From positions 29,189 to 93,188 of the forward strand of contig NZ_VOLS01000011.1 of assembly GCF_007954265.1 (NCBI RefSeq): 64,000 nucleotides of DNA, given 5' to 3'. Made by a program: the position numbers and the translations under genes. Shown here in pieces: positions 20,564 through 29,439 of this stretch (position 1 is its first letter; each line of letters opens with the position of its first letter). This stretch comes from Colwellia sp. C1TZA3. Lineage in GTDB: Bacteria; Pseudomonadota; Gammaproteobacteria; Enterobacterales; Alteromonadaceae. The notes under the pieces were generated by a model. That model had not been told where the DNA came from, made no database searches, and saw only the letters and a list, made by a program, of their open reading frames with translations.

Positions 20564-21265
20564 ATGAAAGCCATGATTTTAGCCGCAGGACGGGGTGAAC
20601 GTATGCGGCCCCTGACCGATGATTGCCCTAAGCCTTTACTGCAAGTTAACGGCATACCATTGATTGAATATCACATTAAAAATTTAGTTGCGGCGGGTAT
20701 TGAAAATATTGTTATTAATCACGCCTGGTTGGGTCAAAAAATTGTTGATTATCTTGGCTGTGGTAAGCAATTTTCGGCCAATATTAGCTACAGTGAAGAG
20801 CTAATAGCGCTGGAAACTGCCGGTGGTATTATTAAAGCGCTGCCGATGTTAACTGAGCATGAAGATGACGTATTTATGGTGATTAATGCGGATATTTATT
20901 CTGACTTTGATTTTAAACAATTACCGTCATTATCCGCTGAATGTAGCGCACACTTGCTGTTAGTTGAAAATCCAGAGCACAACCGCCAAGGCGATTTTGT
21001 ACTTGTTGAAGGCATGTTGGCTAATCCCAAAAGTAAGCAAGAAGTCACTTATACCTTTAGCGGCATGGCGCTTTATAGAAAAAGCTTCTTTGAGCAAGAC
21101 AGTGCAACCCGGTATCAAGCATTAATGGCACAACCGGCAGTGCAGCCCTTAGCGCCGATGTTAAGAGCTGGAGCTGATCAGCAAAAAATATCAGCGAGTG
21201 TAATAGACACCACGTGGACTGATGTTGGCACACCTGAACGTTTAGCGAGACTAAACACTATTTAA
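20564..21265 (+). CDS. murU: N-acetylmuramate-1-phosphate uridylyltransferase, MurU-like
   Basis: A 233-residue nucleotidyltransferase with the sugar-nucleotide signature LAAGRGERMRPLT at the N-terminus, KPLLQVNGIPLI next, the metal-binding NADIYSD near 109-115, and TTWTDVGTPERL near the C-terminus. MurU converts MurNAc-1-phosphate plus UTP to UDP-MurNAc after AmgK. The tandem arrangement supports MurU rather than a glucose- or mannose-1-phosphate enzyme, though substrate cannot be proven from sequence. Confidence 0.82.
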   Translation: MKAMILAAGRGERMRPLTDDCPKPLLQVNGIPLIEYHIKNLVAAGIENIVINHAWLGQKIVDYLGCGKQFSANISYSEELIALETAGGIIKALPMLTEHEDDVFMVINADIYSDFDFKQLPSLSAECSAHLLLVENPEHNRQGDFVLVEGMLANPKSKQEVTYTFSGMALYRKSFFEQDSATRYQALMAQPAVQPLAPMLRAGADQQKISASVIDTTWTDVGTPERLARLNTI

Positions 21266-21311
21266 AAACTATTTAAAACAGTTTTCAGTTAATTAATTAT
21301 CGAGTTGTATA

Positions 21312-22121
21312 ATGCGAATTTGGGGTAAGGTTTTAGGTTTCTTGTTTGGTTTTATGCTGAGTAAGAGTATTATTGGGGCATTAATAGGTGTATGGCTTGG
21401 ACATCGTTTTGATAAAGGCATAGGACTAGACTTTAGTGCTTTAGGTAGCGCTAAAAGTGATACCGAGCGTCAAGCGGAATTTTTTTATAGCAGCTTTTCG
21501 GTCATGGGGTATGTTGCCAAAGCGGATGGTCAGGTCTCACCACATGAAATTGCCTTTGCTAACGCTTATATGGATAAGTTGGGACTAAAGGGGGCATTAC
21601 GTCAACAAGCTCAAGAAGCGTTTAGAGACGGTAAAACCACCGGTTTTCCACTGAGCGAACAATTAAAAAAATTAAAGTCTGCGGTAGGAAATCGCCGAGA
21701 TTTATTATTATTGTTTCTAGAAATTCAAATTCAAGTTGCCTTTGCCGACGGCAGTTTAGAGCAAGATGAACGTGATGCATTACACCAAATTGCTAATGGT
21801 TTAGGCTACTCAGCGCAAGAGTTAGATAAATTATTAGAAATGATTATTGCTGGGGCAAATTTTCATCAACAAGGCCAAAGTGGCTCAAAACACAATTTTG
21901 CGCAATCAGGAAAGCAACTTGAAAATGCCTATAAGGTGCTAGGCGTTACTGATAAAAGCTCAGCAAGTGAGGTTAAAAAAGCCTACCGTAAACTGATGTC
22001 TCAGCATCATCCTGATAAATTAGTTGCGAAAGGTTTGCCACCTGAAATGATGGAAATAGCCAAACAAAAAGCGCAAGATATTCAAGCGGCCTATGAGTTG
22101 GTCTCTGCGCAAAACAAATAA
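21312..22121 (+). CDS. djlA: Co-chaperone DjlA
   Basis: DjlA is a membrane-anchored J-protein that stimulates DnaK. The 269-residue protein begins with a single membrane segment (about 7-30), continues with a TerB-like helical domain (about 55-170), a Gln/Ser/Gly linker, and ends with a J domain (about 200-269) containing the essential HPD in SQHHPDKL. djlA adjoins lptD in many Gammaproteobacteria; here amgK-murU lie between them. Confidence 0.95.
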   Translation: MRIWGKVLGFLFGFMLSKSIIGALIGVWLGHRFDKGIGLDFSALGSAKSDTERQAEFFYSSFSVMGYVAKADGQVSPHEIAFANAYMDKLGLKGALRQQAQEAFRDGKTTGFPLSEQLKKLKSAVGNRRDLLLLFLEIQIQVAFADGSLEQDERDALHQIANGLGYSAQELDKLLEMIIAGANFHQQGQSGSKHNFAQSGKQLENAYKVLGVTDKSSASEVKKAYRKLMSQHHPDKLVAKGLPPEMMEIAKQKAQDIQAAYELVSAQNK

Positions 22122-22295
22122 TAAAGATGAGTTATTTTGGTATTTTACTGCTCTAACAATCTTCAGGTTTATAAAAACGTTTACGATAGAAGCACCGCTA
22201 ACTGTGTTAAATAGCATATAGGTGGCTTGCAAGGTAAGTTGTAAGTCGCGTACACTAATGTTGAACTTGATTCACTCACTCATTGGGTAGCACAA

Positions 22296-22586
22296 ATGTA
22301 CTTTTCAGTAATTAACAGGCGACTTGTTGCAATATGGCTTAGTGCTATATTGTTATTTTTGTCTGTGGCTGCTGCTGCGCATAGTGTTGAACATATCGAT
22401 GATGGTGCTAAAACGCACTGTACTTTGTGCTTTCACCAGCATCAATTTGATCAAGTACTACCGCAGCAAGACGTCAAGCTTAACTCCATTAGCCAACAGT
22501 TTGAACAAACCACTACTGTTCAACCGACAGTAGCACTAACTCATCGTGTTACTTACCTTAGCCGCGCCCCTCCCATAACACTCTAA
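22296..22586 (+). CDS. Small secreted His/Cys-rich protein, DUF2946-like
   Basis: A 96-residue protein with an N-terminal hydrophobic signal-like segment (about 10-28) and then a stretch of potential metal ligands: HSVEHIDDG, HCTLCFHQHQF. The tail ends SRAPPITL, reminiscent of the RAPP ending in DUF2946 proteins. It precedes a His-rich porin and metal ABC transporter genes, so a periplasmic metal-handling role is a reasonable inference. The assignment to DUF2946 is from memory of the pattern. The annotated start ATG 22296 has no strong ribosome site. Confidence 0.6.
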   Translation: MYFSVINRRLVAIWLSAILLFLSVAAAAHSVEHIDDGAKTHCTLCFHQHQFDQVLPQQDVKLNSISQQFEQTTTVQPTVALTHRVTYLSRAPPITL

Positions 22587-22721
22587 AACACTTTATACCT
22601 GTTGATGAAATTGATGATCAATGGGGTATTTATAAACAATTTAAAGTTTCACTAAGCGCTTGCTGTTAATTAGCACGCGATTTCTGTATTCGTATTTAAT
22701 TTATTTTAGAGATTTTTAACA

Positions 22722-23978
22722 ATGAAAAATTTTCAACTTTTACCTGCCGGTTTATCGGCAAAATTGCCAATAAAATTAAGCGCAGCATTAGTTATATCTG
22801 GTTTTTTCCCTCTGCTTTCACAAGCGCAAACACCCACACTTTCTAACCTAACCGTTAGTGCGGTTTTAGATGGCTACTATCAAAGCGAAGATCGCCTGAT
22901 GACCGAACGGGCAAAAGGTTTTGGCATAGGTGAAACTGAACTGGCATTTAGTGCCAGTATTGATGATATGTTCTTTGGCAAACTGACCACAGTTTTTGAA
23001 TCACATAATGGTGAAAGTGAAGTGAATGTTGAGGAAGCCTTTATTCAAACGATGGCCTTACCTAATGGCTTTACCGTACGTGCAGGTCGGTTTCTATCAG
23101 ATGTTGGCTATTTAAATAACCAACATCTTCATACTGATTCTTTTACCAGCAGACCCAGTGCTTATCGAGCGTTTTTAGGAGGACATTACTTCGATGATGG
23201 CCTGAGATTTAGCTACATTGCACCCACGGATTTGTATTGGACCATGGGCGTAGAAGCCTTTTCAGGTGATAGTCTTCGAGCAGCTGATGAACATGGTGAA
23301 CGAGAGTTTGACAGCACTGGGGTTTATACCGCATTCACTAAAATGGGTGGCGATATCTCCATTGAAAGTTCATGGCAGTTAGGGGTGAGTTATTTGCGTA
23401 ATGAAAATGGCCAATTAACACCCGATGAACATGAAGAAGAGCATGAAGGCGTACACGAAGAAGAACATGAAGACGTTCACGAAGATGAGCATAGCCATGG
23501 TGCAAGTTACACCGGTAAGCATACTTTTATAACTGATTTTGTTTATAAATGGGCACCTAATGGTAACTATAAATATCAACATTTAACCCTCAGTGCTGAA
23601 TATTTTAGAGTCAGTGATTTTATAGTTCCTGAGCTTGATGATATGCACGCAGAAGCAGTAGACCATGACGAAGGGGATAATAGTAAAGACTATCATCAAG
23701 CTTGGTATGTCAGTGGTGTTTATCAATTTTCACCGAATTGGTCAGCAGGATTACGTTATGGCAAATTAGATAGTCAGTTGCAACATGAAGCACACTTTGA
23801 GCAACAAACACTGAAGGAAACTGAGCTCAGTGTCGCTTGGCACAATAGTCATTTTTCTACCGTTAGAGTAGAGTTTAGTCATCAAAGTGATGTTGGCTTT
23901 GAAAATGCAAATAATGACAATGTTATTACCTTACAATATGTTATGGCAATGGGGGCTCACAGTGCGCATCAATTTTAA
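22722..23978 (+). CDS. Outer-membrane porin-like protein of a zinc uptake cluster
   Basis: A 418-residue protein with a long signal region (ending near ALISG...SQAQ, about 36), beta-barrel composition and an aromatic C-terminal end (HSAHQF) typical of outer-membrane proteins. A loop at about 235-262 is extremely rich in His and Glu, and another His/Asp-rich patch lies near 305-320, suggesting extracellular metal capture. It is encoded directly before, and overlaps by 17 bp, a metal-binding-protein gene. It lacks a TonB box or plug domain that I can recognise, so it is more likely a channel than a TonB-dependent receptor. Zinc specificity is inferred. Confidence 0.72.
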   Translation: MKNFQLLPAGLSAKLPIKLSAALVISGFFPLLSQAQTPTLSNLTVSAVLDGYYQSEDRLMTERAKGFGIGETELAFSASIDDMFFGKLTTVFESHNGESEVNVEEAFIQTMALPNGFTVRAGRFLSDVGYLNNQHLHTDSFTSRPSAYRAFLGGHYFDDGLRFSYIAPTDLYWTMGVEAFSGDSLRAADEHGEREFDSTGVYTAFTKMGGDISIESSWQLGVSYLRNENGQLTPDEHEEEHEGVHEEEHEDVHEDEHSHGASYTGKHTFITDFVYKWAPNGNYKYQHLTLSAEYFRVSDFIVPELDDMHAEAVDHDEGDNSKDYHQAWYVSGVYQFSPNWSAGLRYGKLDSQLQHEAHFEQQTLKETELSVAWHNSHFSTVRVEFSHQSDVGFENANNDNVITLQYVMAMGAHSAHQF

Positions 23979-24873
23979 ATGTCTATTAGGCAGTGCTTTA
24001 CTGACCTTAAGTCACGGTGCTTTGGCGCAAATGAATATTTTCGCTTGCGAGCCTGAATATGCCGCTTTAGCAAAAGAACTTGCACCAGATGCTCGAATAT
24101 ATTCGGCAACAACCGCTATGCAAGACCCACATCAAGTACAAGCTCGGCCAAGTTTAATTGCTAAAATGCGCCAAGCAGATCTGGTGATCTGCGCGGGCGC
24201 TGAATTAGAAGTTGGTTGGCTACCTATGTTGCAAATGAAAGCGGCAAACGCGCAAGTGCGTAGTACCGACAACGGCTTGTTTTTTGCAACAGAGCATGTA
24301 AAAACCTTAGATCAAATGAGCAACGTCGACCGTAGCATGGGCGACGTACATAGCTTAGGTAATCCGCATGTACATTTTTCGCCACAGCGTATGCTAATAA
24401 TTGCTCAAGCGTTAACCGATAAGTTAATGCAACTGGATGAAAAGCAAAGTACTGGGTATCAACAACGGCTAAGCCACTTTACTGCACGTTGGCAATTAGC
24501 GACGAGCAAGTGGCAAGCAAAAGCGCGTAGTTTGCAAGGTATGAAAGTTATTGCCTATCATTCAAGTTTTCGTTATTTGTTTGACTTTGCCAATATTGAA
24601 CAAGTTGCAGACTTAGAACCTAAACCCGGTTTGCCGCCCACCAGTAGCCATCTTGCAAGCTTGTTAAAACGCGCTAGTCAAGGTGATATAGCAGCCATTG
24701 TTATTGCTTCTTATCAAAACCAACGTGGCGCAAATTGGTTGGCTGAAAAGTCTAATTTACCGGTTGTCGTGCTGCCACTGTCGGTTGGGGGTAATAAGCA
24801 AAGTAATGATTTATTTAGCTTATATGACAATACGCTAGATTTATTGACTCAAGCATATAGCGCACAACAATAG
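23962..24873 (+). CDS. Metal (probably zinc) ABC transporter periplasmic binding protein
   Basis: A cluster A-I (ZnuA/TroA-type) solute-binding protein of 303 residues. I place the start at GTG 23962, because GGGGG lies about 7 bp upstream and the product then begins with a clean signal peptide (RINFKCLLGSALLTLSHGALA). The open frame 75 bp longer lies inside the porin gene. Candidate ligands are the histidines in DPHQ, GNPHVHFSP and AYHSSFRYLF. The His-rich mobile loop of E. coli ZnuA is missing. The permease gene follows after 24 bp. Confidence 0.85.
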   Translation: MRINFKCLLGSALLTLSHGALAQMNIFACEPEYAALAKELAPDARIYSATTAMQDPHQVQARPSLIAKMRQADLVICAGAELEVGWLPMLQMKAANAQVRSTDNGLFFATEHVKTLDQMSNVDRSMGDVHSLGNPHVHFSPQRMLIIAQALTDKLMQLDEKQSTGYQQRLSHFTARWQLATSKWQAKARSLQGMKVIAYHSSFRYLFDFANIEQVADLEPKPGLPPTSSHLASLLKRASQGDIAAIVIASYQNQRGANWLAEKSNLPVVVLPLSVGGNKQSNDLFSLYDNTLDLLTQAYSAQQ

Positions 24874-24897
24874 CATGAGTTGTTAGAGGTACCTTTG

Positions 24898-25662
24898 ATG
24901 GATTATGAATTACTAACCATATTATTACCGGCTTTTGCTGCCGGCATATTAGTGCTTTCAACCCATGTGGTGTTGGGTAAGCAAGTCTTAAAACGTGGCA
25001 TTATTTTTATTGATTTGGCCATCGCACAAATTGCGGCTTTAGGGGCGATTGTTGTCCGTATGGATCATGATATTGCTGAACTTGCTTATGCATATGTTTG
25101 GATGCCTGCGCTATTTGCTTTAGCGGGAGCGGGTATTATTGCTTGGTTAGCTAAGCATATGGCGGAAGAACTGGAAGCGATGATAGGTTGTTTTTACGTC
25201 TTATCAGCAGTAACCGCTATGCTATTGTTAGCTAATGATCCCCATGGCGCTGAACTGCTTAAACAGCTAATGTCAGGACAAATCCTTTGGGTAAGTTGGC
25301 AACAATTGTTATTACCTACTGTGGCCTATAGTGCGATTTTGGCGTTAATATTTTATAAGCCTAAGCTATTAGATGGTGCAGCTTTCTATCTTATATTCGC
25401 GTTAGTGATAACATTATCGGTGGAGCTTGTTGGCGTTTATCTTGTGTTTAGCACCTTAATACTACCGGCATTGGCGATTAATAAGTTACAAACAAAACGG
25501 GTATTAGTGTGGGCTTATGGCGTGGGTTTAGTGGGTTATTTATTCGGTTTGTGTTTATCAGCCAGTTTTGATCTACCTAGTGGTGCAGCCATTGTGGCTA
25601 CATTAGCGTTAAGTGCAGTAGTTTTTAGGCTAGTCAGTAAAGTCGTTTTAAAAAATCAGTAA
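24898..25662 (+). CDS. Metal ABC transporter permease (ZnuB/ABC-3 family)
   Basis: A 254-residue inner-membrane protein with about 7-8 transmembrane segments and the ABC-3 family region IIFIDLAIAQIAALGA (about 37-52). I chose ATG 24898, with GAGGT about 8 bp upstream, over an upstream TTG in frame. With the binding protein it would form a Zn/Mn importer, but no ATPase gene lies in the cluster; the next gene is convergent and unrelated. A ZnuC-type ATPase must come from elsewhere. Confidence 0.87.
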   Translation: MDYELLTILLPAFAAGILVLSTHVVLGKQVLKRGIIFIDLAIAQIAALGAIVVRMDHDIAELAYAYVWMPALFALAGAGIIAWLAKHMAEELEAMIGCFYVLSAVTAMLLLANDPHGAELLKQLMSGQILWVSWQQLLLPTVAYSAILALIFYKPKLLDGAAFYLIFALVITLSVELVGVYLVFSTLILPALAINKLQTKRVLVWAYGVGLVGYLFGLCLSASFDLPSGAAIVATLALSAVVFRLVSKVVLKNQ

Positions 25663-25697
25663 TGTGTTAAGACGCTTAGCTTCAAATAAAAAGAACA

Positions 25698-25726
25698 AAG
25701 CCAGCATGTTGAACATGCTGGCTTTA
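25698..25726. terminator. Bidirectional terminator between permease and DUF481 genes
   Basis: Perfect 14-bp stem (AAAGCCAGCATGTT / AACATGCTGGCTTT) with a one-base centre, between two convergent genes; the minus strand continues into a T-rich run. Confidence 0.85.
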
Positions 25727-25759
25727 TAAAACAAAGTTATTACTAATAGGATTTAATAG

Positions 25760-26539
25760 TTAGAAACTGTAGACCAAGGTCATAGCGGTTTCGGTATTAA
25801 CATTTTCTTTGCCATCTTCCACATCAGTATTGTAATCTAAGGTAAAGCTAAACTTAAGCTGTAAGGTTTCAAGTAACTTTGTGGTGATTGATGTTCTCGC
25901 TTTATAAGTGCTATTTTCGTCTGCTTTTGGCGCGTACTTTGCCACAAGTAGTTGCTTAAATAAAACGTGTTCATTTATCTGACGCTTATATAAAGCCTGA
26001 GCTTGAACGATAAAAGCAGATTTAGTTTGTTCTACTTGAGTATCGGTTTTGCGAATAACATCACGTTTGTAACCTGGGCCAATATCGGCATCTAATGTTG
26101 CTTTTTCAGATTCGAACCAACGACGACCCCAACCGGTTGAAACGGAACTTTGGCTTTTGAAATTACTAAAACGATTATCTTCATAAGAAACGTTACCATA
26201 GATATAGTTTGGGCTCGCTTTATCAAGTGTGTAGTTTGTTTGGCCAACAGCAGTCCAGTTTTGATCACTGGTGATAAAATGCTCCTCACCGTTTTCATCT
26301 TCCTGCTCACTTTTCTTGATCAGTAAGCCTAAGGTCACTGTTGATTTCCATTCATTTAATTCGTGAGTAAGATCAAAGCCCGATTTAATATCAGCACTAT
26401 TAGTATCGCCGGTTTTAAAGAGCATACCTAGCTCTGCCGAAGCAGTATAAGGTGACTCTACTTTTAGTGTGGTTGCTTCTTCTGCTACCGTTGCTAGTGA
26501 TACACAACACAACGCGGCTGAGATTAACTTATGACTCAT
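25760..26539 (-). CDS. DUF481 family outer-membrane protein
   Basis: A 259-residue protein with a signal peptide (cleavage about residue 19, ATVAEE) and a beta-barrel pattern ending in the aromatic AMTLVYSF. The sequence is typical of DUF481 (YdiY-like) proteins: AELGMLFKTGDTNSADIKSG near the start, then repeated amphipathic strands with GWGRRWF in the middle. Function is unknown. Its start overlaps the mscS stop by 11 bp, so it is co-transcribed with mscS. Confidence 0.85.
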   Translation of the reverse strand: MSHKLISAALCCVSLATVAEEATTLKVESPYTASAELGMLFKTGDTNSADIKSGFDLTHELNEWKSTVTLGLLIKKSEQEDENGEEHFITSDQNWTAVGQTNYTLDKASPNYIYGNVSYEDNRFSNFKSQSSVSTGWGRRWFESEKATLDADIGPGYKRDVIRKTDTQVEQTKSAFIVQAQALYKRQINEHVLFKQLLVAKYAPKADENSTYKARTSITTKLLETLQLKFSFTLDYNTDVEDGKENVNTETAMTLVYSF

Positions 26540-27359
26540 GTTTTTCCTCTTTATTCATATGAATAGATAATTGTGGGAATGGGATTTCGATTCCTTCGTT
26601 GTCCAATTCAGTTTTAATTTTTTCTAGTAAATCGAAGTAAGTTGGCCAGTAATCTGCAGAATTAACCCAAGGCCTGACCACGAAATTAACGCTGCTATCA
26701 GCAAGTGCTGATACACCTACTGTCACGGCTTGATCTTTTAATACTCGCTCATCGGCACTGACTAACTTGAATAAAAGTGCTTTGGTTTTTGCGAGGTCGG
26801 CATCATAGCTCACCCCGATGATCAAATCTATTCTTCTGGTTGCTTTGGTTGAGTAATTGGTAATGGTGCCGCTAGTGATCGCACCATTTGGAATGATAAC
26901 GGTTTTATTATCACCGGTTCTTAATTGTGTGGAAAATATTAAAATTTGTTCAACAATACCAGAAACCCCTGCGACTTCGATAAAATCACCAGATTTAAAG
27001 GGTTTAAAAACAATCAATAATACGCCCGAAGCAAAGTTTGATAAAGAACCTTGCAGCGCTAGACCTATCGCTAAACCGGCGGCACCAACAATAGCCACTA
27101 ATGACGTGGTGTTAAAACCTAAGTGTGATATGGCGGCAACAATAACAATGAAGAACAACATGCCATAAAGTAAACTACTGATGAATGAAATAATCGCTTC
27201 ATCCATGCCTTTATGGCGCATGACTTTGACAACGCCTTGACGAACCACTTTGGCAATAAACTTACCAACAACAACTATTGCTAACGCAACGAGTAATTTA
27301 ACCGCAAAATCAATCAACAATGGCTGATTATCGACAAACCAGTTTTCAATTGTGTCCAT
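26529..27359 (-). CDS. mscS: Small-conductance mechanosensitive channel MscS
   Basis: MscS opens under membrane tension to release solutes on osmotic downshock. I use ATG 27359 (MDTIENWFVD), which has AGGA 8 bp upstream and matches the family N-terminus; the open frame extends 21 codons further. The 276-residue protein has three TM segments, the pore helix region GAAGLAIGLALQGSLSNFASG at about 100-120, and the beta domain with FKPFKSGDFIEV. It follows fba downstream, the same order as in E. coli (epd-pgk-fbaA-mscS). Confidence 0.95.
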   Translation of the reverse strand: MDTIENWFVDNQPLLIDFAVKLLVALAIVVVGKFIAKVVRQGVVKVMRHKGMDEAIISFISSLLYGMLFFIVIVAAISHLGFNTTSLVAIVGAAGLAIGLALQGSLSNFASGVLLIVFKPFKSGDFIEVAGVSGIVEQILIFSTQLRTGDNKTVIIPNGAITSGTITNYSTKATRRIDLIIGVSYDADLAKTKALLFKLVSADERVLKDQAVTVGVSALADSSVNFVVRPWVNSADYWPTYFDLLEKIKTELDNEGIEIPFPQLSIHMNKEEKHES

Positions 27360-27520
27360 TATGTGTCCTAAGTATTGTGATAAAGGGCGAATTATAATAA
27401 ACATCAATTGAAATATCATCACATTGTTAATGAATTAACTGATTTATTAATAATATGTTTCAAATGATTAACTTTTCGATGTACGGTTACATGTAAAAAT
27501 AATCGTTAAAATATAGACAA

Positions 27521-27555
27521 AAAAAATCCGATGAATAATATCCATCGGATTTTTT
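27521..27555 (-). terminator. Terminator after fba
   Basis: Stem AAAAAATCCGATG / CATCGGATTTTTT, T-runs on both strands, about 100 bp beyond the fba stop and before mscS. Confidence 0.8.
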
Positions 27556-27655
27556 GCTAGCTTATTAAGATAAATGTGACTAATTGACTGCCGCTATTTA
27601 GTTAAGTGCTATAGCAAGCTGCTGATATAGCTTATTTAATTTTTTACTTAACTAT

Positions 27656-28720
27656 TTACTTAATTAAAGCATCCAATTTACCAGTAGAATATTGCATAAA
27701 CATATTATCTAGCGAAATAGGCTTAATTGTTGCTGCATGGCCAACGCAGCCAAAGGCTTCGTAACGCGCTTTACAAATATCGTACATAGCTTGTGTTGAT
27801 GCTTTTAAGAATTTACGTGGGTCAAATTCGCTTGGGTTCTCGGCTAAGAAACGACGAACAGCCCCGGTAGACGCTAAACGTAAATCAGTATCGATGTTGA
27901 TCTTGCGCACACCATTTTTAATGCCTTCTTGAATTTGCTCAACTGGCACACCGTAAGTTTCTGGTATCTCGCCGCCAAACTTATTAATAATAGCTAGCCA
28001 GTCTTGTGGTACTGAAGAAGAGCCGTGCATGACTAAATGGGTATTAGGAATACGGTTATGAATGGCTTTAATACGATCAATAGCTAATATATCACCAGTC
28101 GGTGGGCGGGTAAATTTATAAGCACCGTGAGAAGTACCACAAGCAATAGCTAAAGCGTCAACTTGTGTTTTTTGTACAAAGTCAGCCGCTTCTTCAGGAT
28201 CTGTTAGCATTTGCTCCATGGTCAATTTACCGACCGCGCCAATGCCATCTTCTTCACCCGCTTCACCGGTTTCAAGCGAACCTAAACAGCCTAATTCACC
28301 TTCAACTGAAACACCACAGGCGTGCGCCATTTCAACAGTACGGCGGGTAACGTCAACATTGTATTCATAGCTTGAAGGCGTTTTACCGTCAGACATTAAT
28401 GAACCATCCATCATCACCGATGAAAAACCTAATTGAATTGAGCGTTGGCAAACACCCGGTGAGGTGCCGTGATCTTGGTGCATTACCACAGGTATATGAG
28501 GAAACTCTTCAATTGCAGCTAAAATTAAGTGCCGTAAAAATGGTGCGCCCGCATACGCTCTAGCGCCTGCTGAACCCTGCAAAATTACTGGACTATTGGT
28601 GTCGTTAGCGGCAAGCATGATAGCTCTAACTTGTTCTAAATTGTTAACGTTAAAGGCTGGGATACCGTAACCGTTTTCGGCCGCATGATCTAACATTTGG
28701 CGCATAGAAACTAAAGCCAT
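27656..28720 (-). CDS. fba: Fructose-bisphosphate aldolase, class II
   Basis: A zinc-dependent aldolase joining or splitting fructose-1,6-bisphosphate and the triose phosphates. The 354-residue protein shows VVMHQDHG with metal ligands near 80-87, [16 protein letters not shown] near 139-154, [10 protein letters not shown] and LVMHGSSS. These are features of the Calvin-cycle-like subtype of class II enzymes rather than E. coli FbaA. The start is ATG 28720 with GGAG upstream. It follows pgk with a 719-bp gap filled by MITEs. Confidence 0.95.
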   Translation of the reverse strand: MALVSMRQMLDHAAENGYGIPAFNVNNLEQVRAIMLAANDTNSPVILQGSAGARAYAGAPFLRHLILAAIEEFPHIPVVMHQDHGTSPGVCQRSIQLGFSSVMMDGSLMSDGKTPSSYEYNVDVTRRTVEMAHACGVSVEGELGCLGSLETGEAGEEDGIGAVGKLTMEQMLTDPEEAADFVQKTQVDALAIACGTSHGAYKFTRPPTGDILAIDRIKAIHNRIPNTHLVMHGSSSVPQDWLAIINKFGGEIPETYGVPVEQIQEGIKNGVRKINIDTDLRLASTGAVRRFLAENPSEFDPRKFLKASTQAMYDICKARYEAFGCVGHAATIKPISLDNMFMQYSTGKLDALIK

Positions 28721-29009
28721 GAACTAACTCCTGTGGTTGTAAATAGTGATAAAATTGATTTTTTAAAAGTTTCAGTGTGAAACTTAGGACTTTCGTACCG
28801 TAAGTATATCAGATGGATTTAGTAATTTGCACTAGAAAAAACCGATCAATATCTCTTAAAAGAGACTTTTTTTTAAATTTACAGTTTCTGTATTTTAATT
28901 ACGTAAGTAGTGGTGATTTAAGCCGATTTTTGCATGGGAAACTGTAATATTGGTGTAACTTTACTACTAAATGGGCAGAGAAATGAATAATATTTTTACG
29001 CTAGATGTT

Positions 29010-29168
29010 ATACCAATCCCATTAAGTTATTGCTCACTTGTACTAGTTAAAATAGCTCAAGGCTGTGTTGCTCTCAATCCCAATAGCCAGCTATTGCTCA
29101 ATCGAGCGCCTTACCTTGAGTTATTTTTCCTGCGTACAACAAGCTCACAAACTTAATGGAACTGGTAT
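29010..29168. mobile_element. MITE-A copy 3, 159 bp, intact
   Basis: Same orientation as the copy at 10373-10531, with the same 159-bp length and ends. It lies in the gap between pgk and fba, abutting a second element family that begins one base later. The open frame across it has no protein character. Confidence 0.85.
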
Positions 29169-29169
29169 T

Positions 29170-29331
29170 ATACCAATTTGATTAATTAAGTGATCTACTT
29201 TTTCATGAGGAAAAATGGACAAATACAAGGCATAAAATTTAGTCAGTAGTTATTCTACTTATAAATTTTATAACGCAGTAGTTATTCATTTTAACCATTA
29301 AAAATGAGCAGGTAATTAATCAACTTGGTAT
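29170..29331. mobile_element. MITE-B copy 1, 162 bp
   Basis: Terminal inverted repeat ATACCAATTTGATTAATTA / TAATTAATCAACTTGGTAT. The internal sequence differs from MITE-A but the outermost ATACCAA is shared. A second 162-bp copy is at 34399-34560. No coding capacity. Confidence 0.82.
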
Positions 29332-29370
29332 TAGTCACTGAAAATAAATAATTTAATGAAATTTTTATTA

Positions 29371-29411
29371 AAAAAAAGCTGACAACACAGTTAAGTATGG
29401 TCAGCTTTTTA
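29371..29411 (-). terminator. Terminator after pgk
   Basis: Stem AAAAAGCTGAC / GTCAGCTTTTT, about 30 bp past the pgk stop on the minus strand, with a T-tract on both strands. Confidence 0.8.
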
Positions 29412-29439
29412 GTATAATAGATTTATTTGTCGAGCTAGT

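Noticed and set aside
22722..23978. TonB-dependent metal receptor
   Set aside because: Too short, and no plug domain or TonB box is visible; a porin-like barrel fits better.
28971..29156. 61-codon plus-strand open frame
   Set aside because: Mostly MITE-A sequence; its ATACCAATCCC-encoded peptide recurs only because the DNA repeat does.
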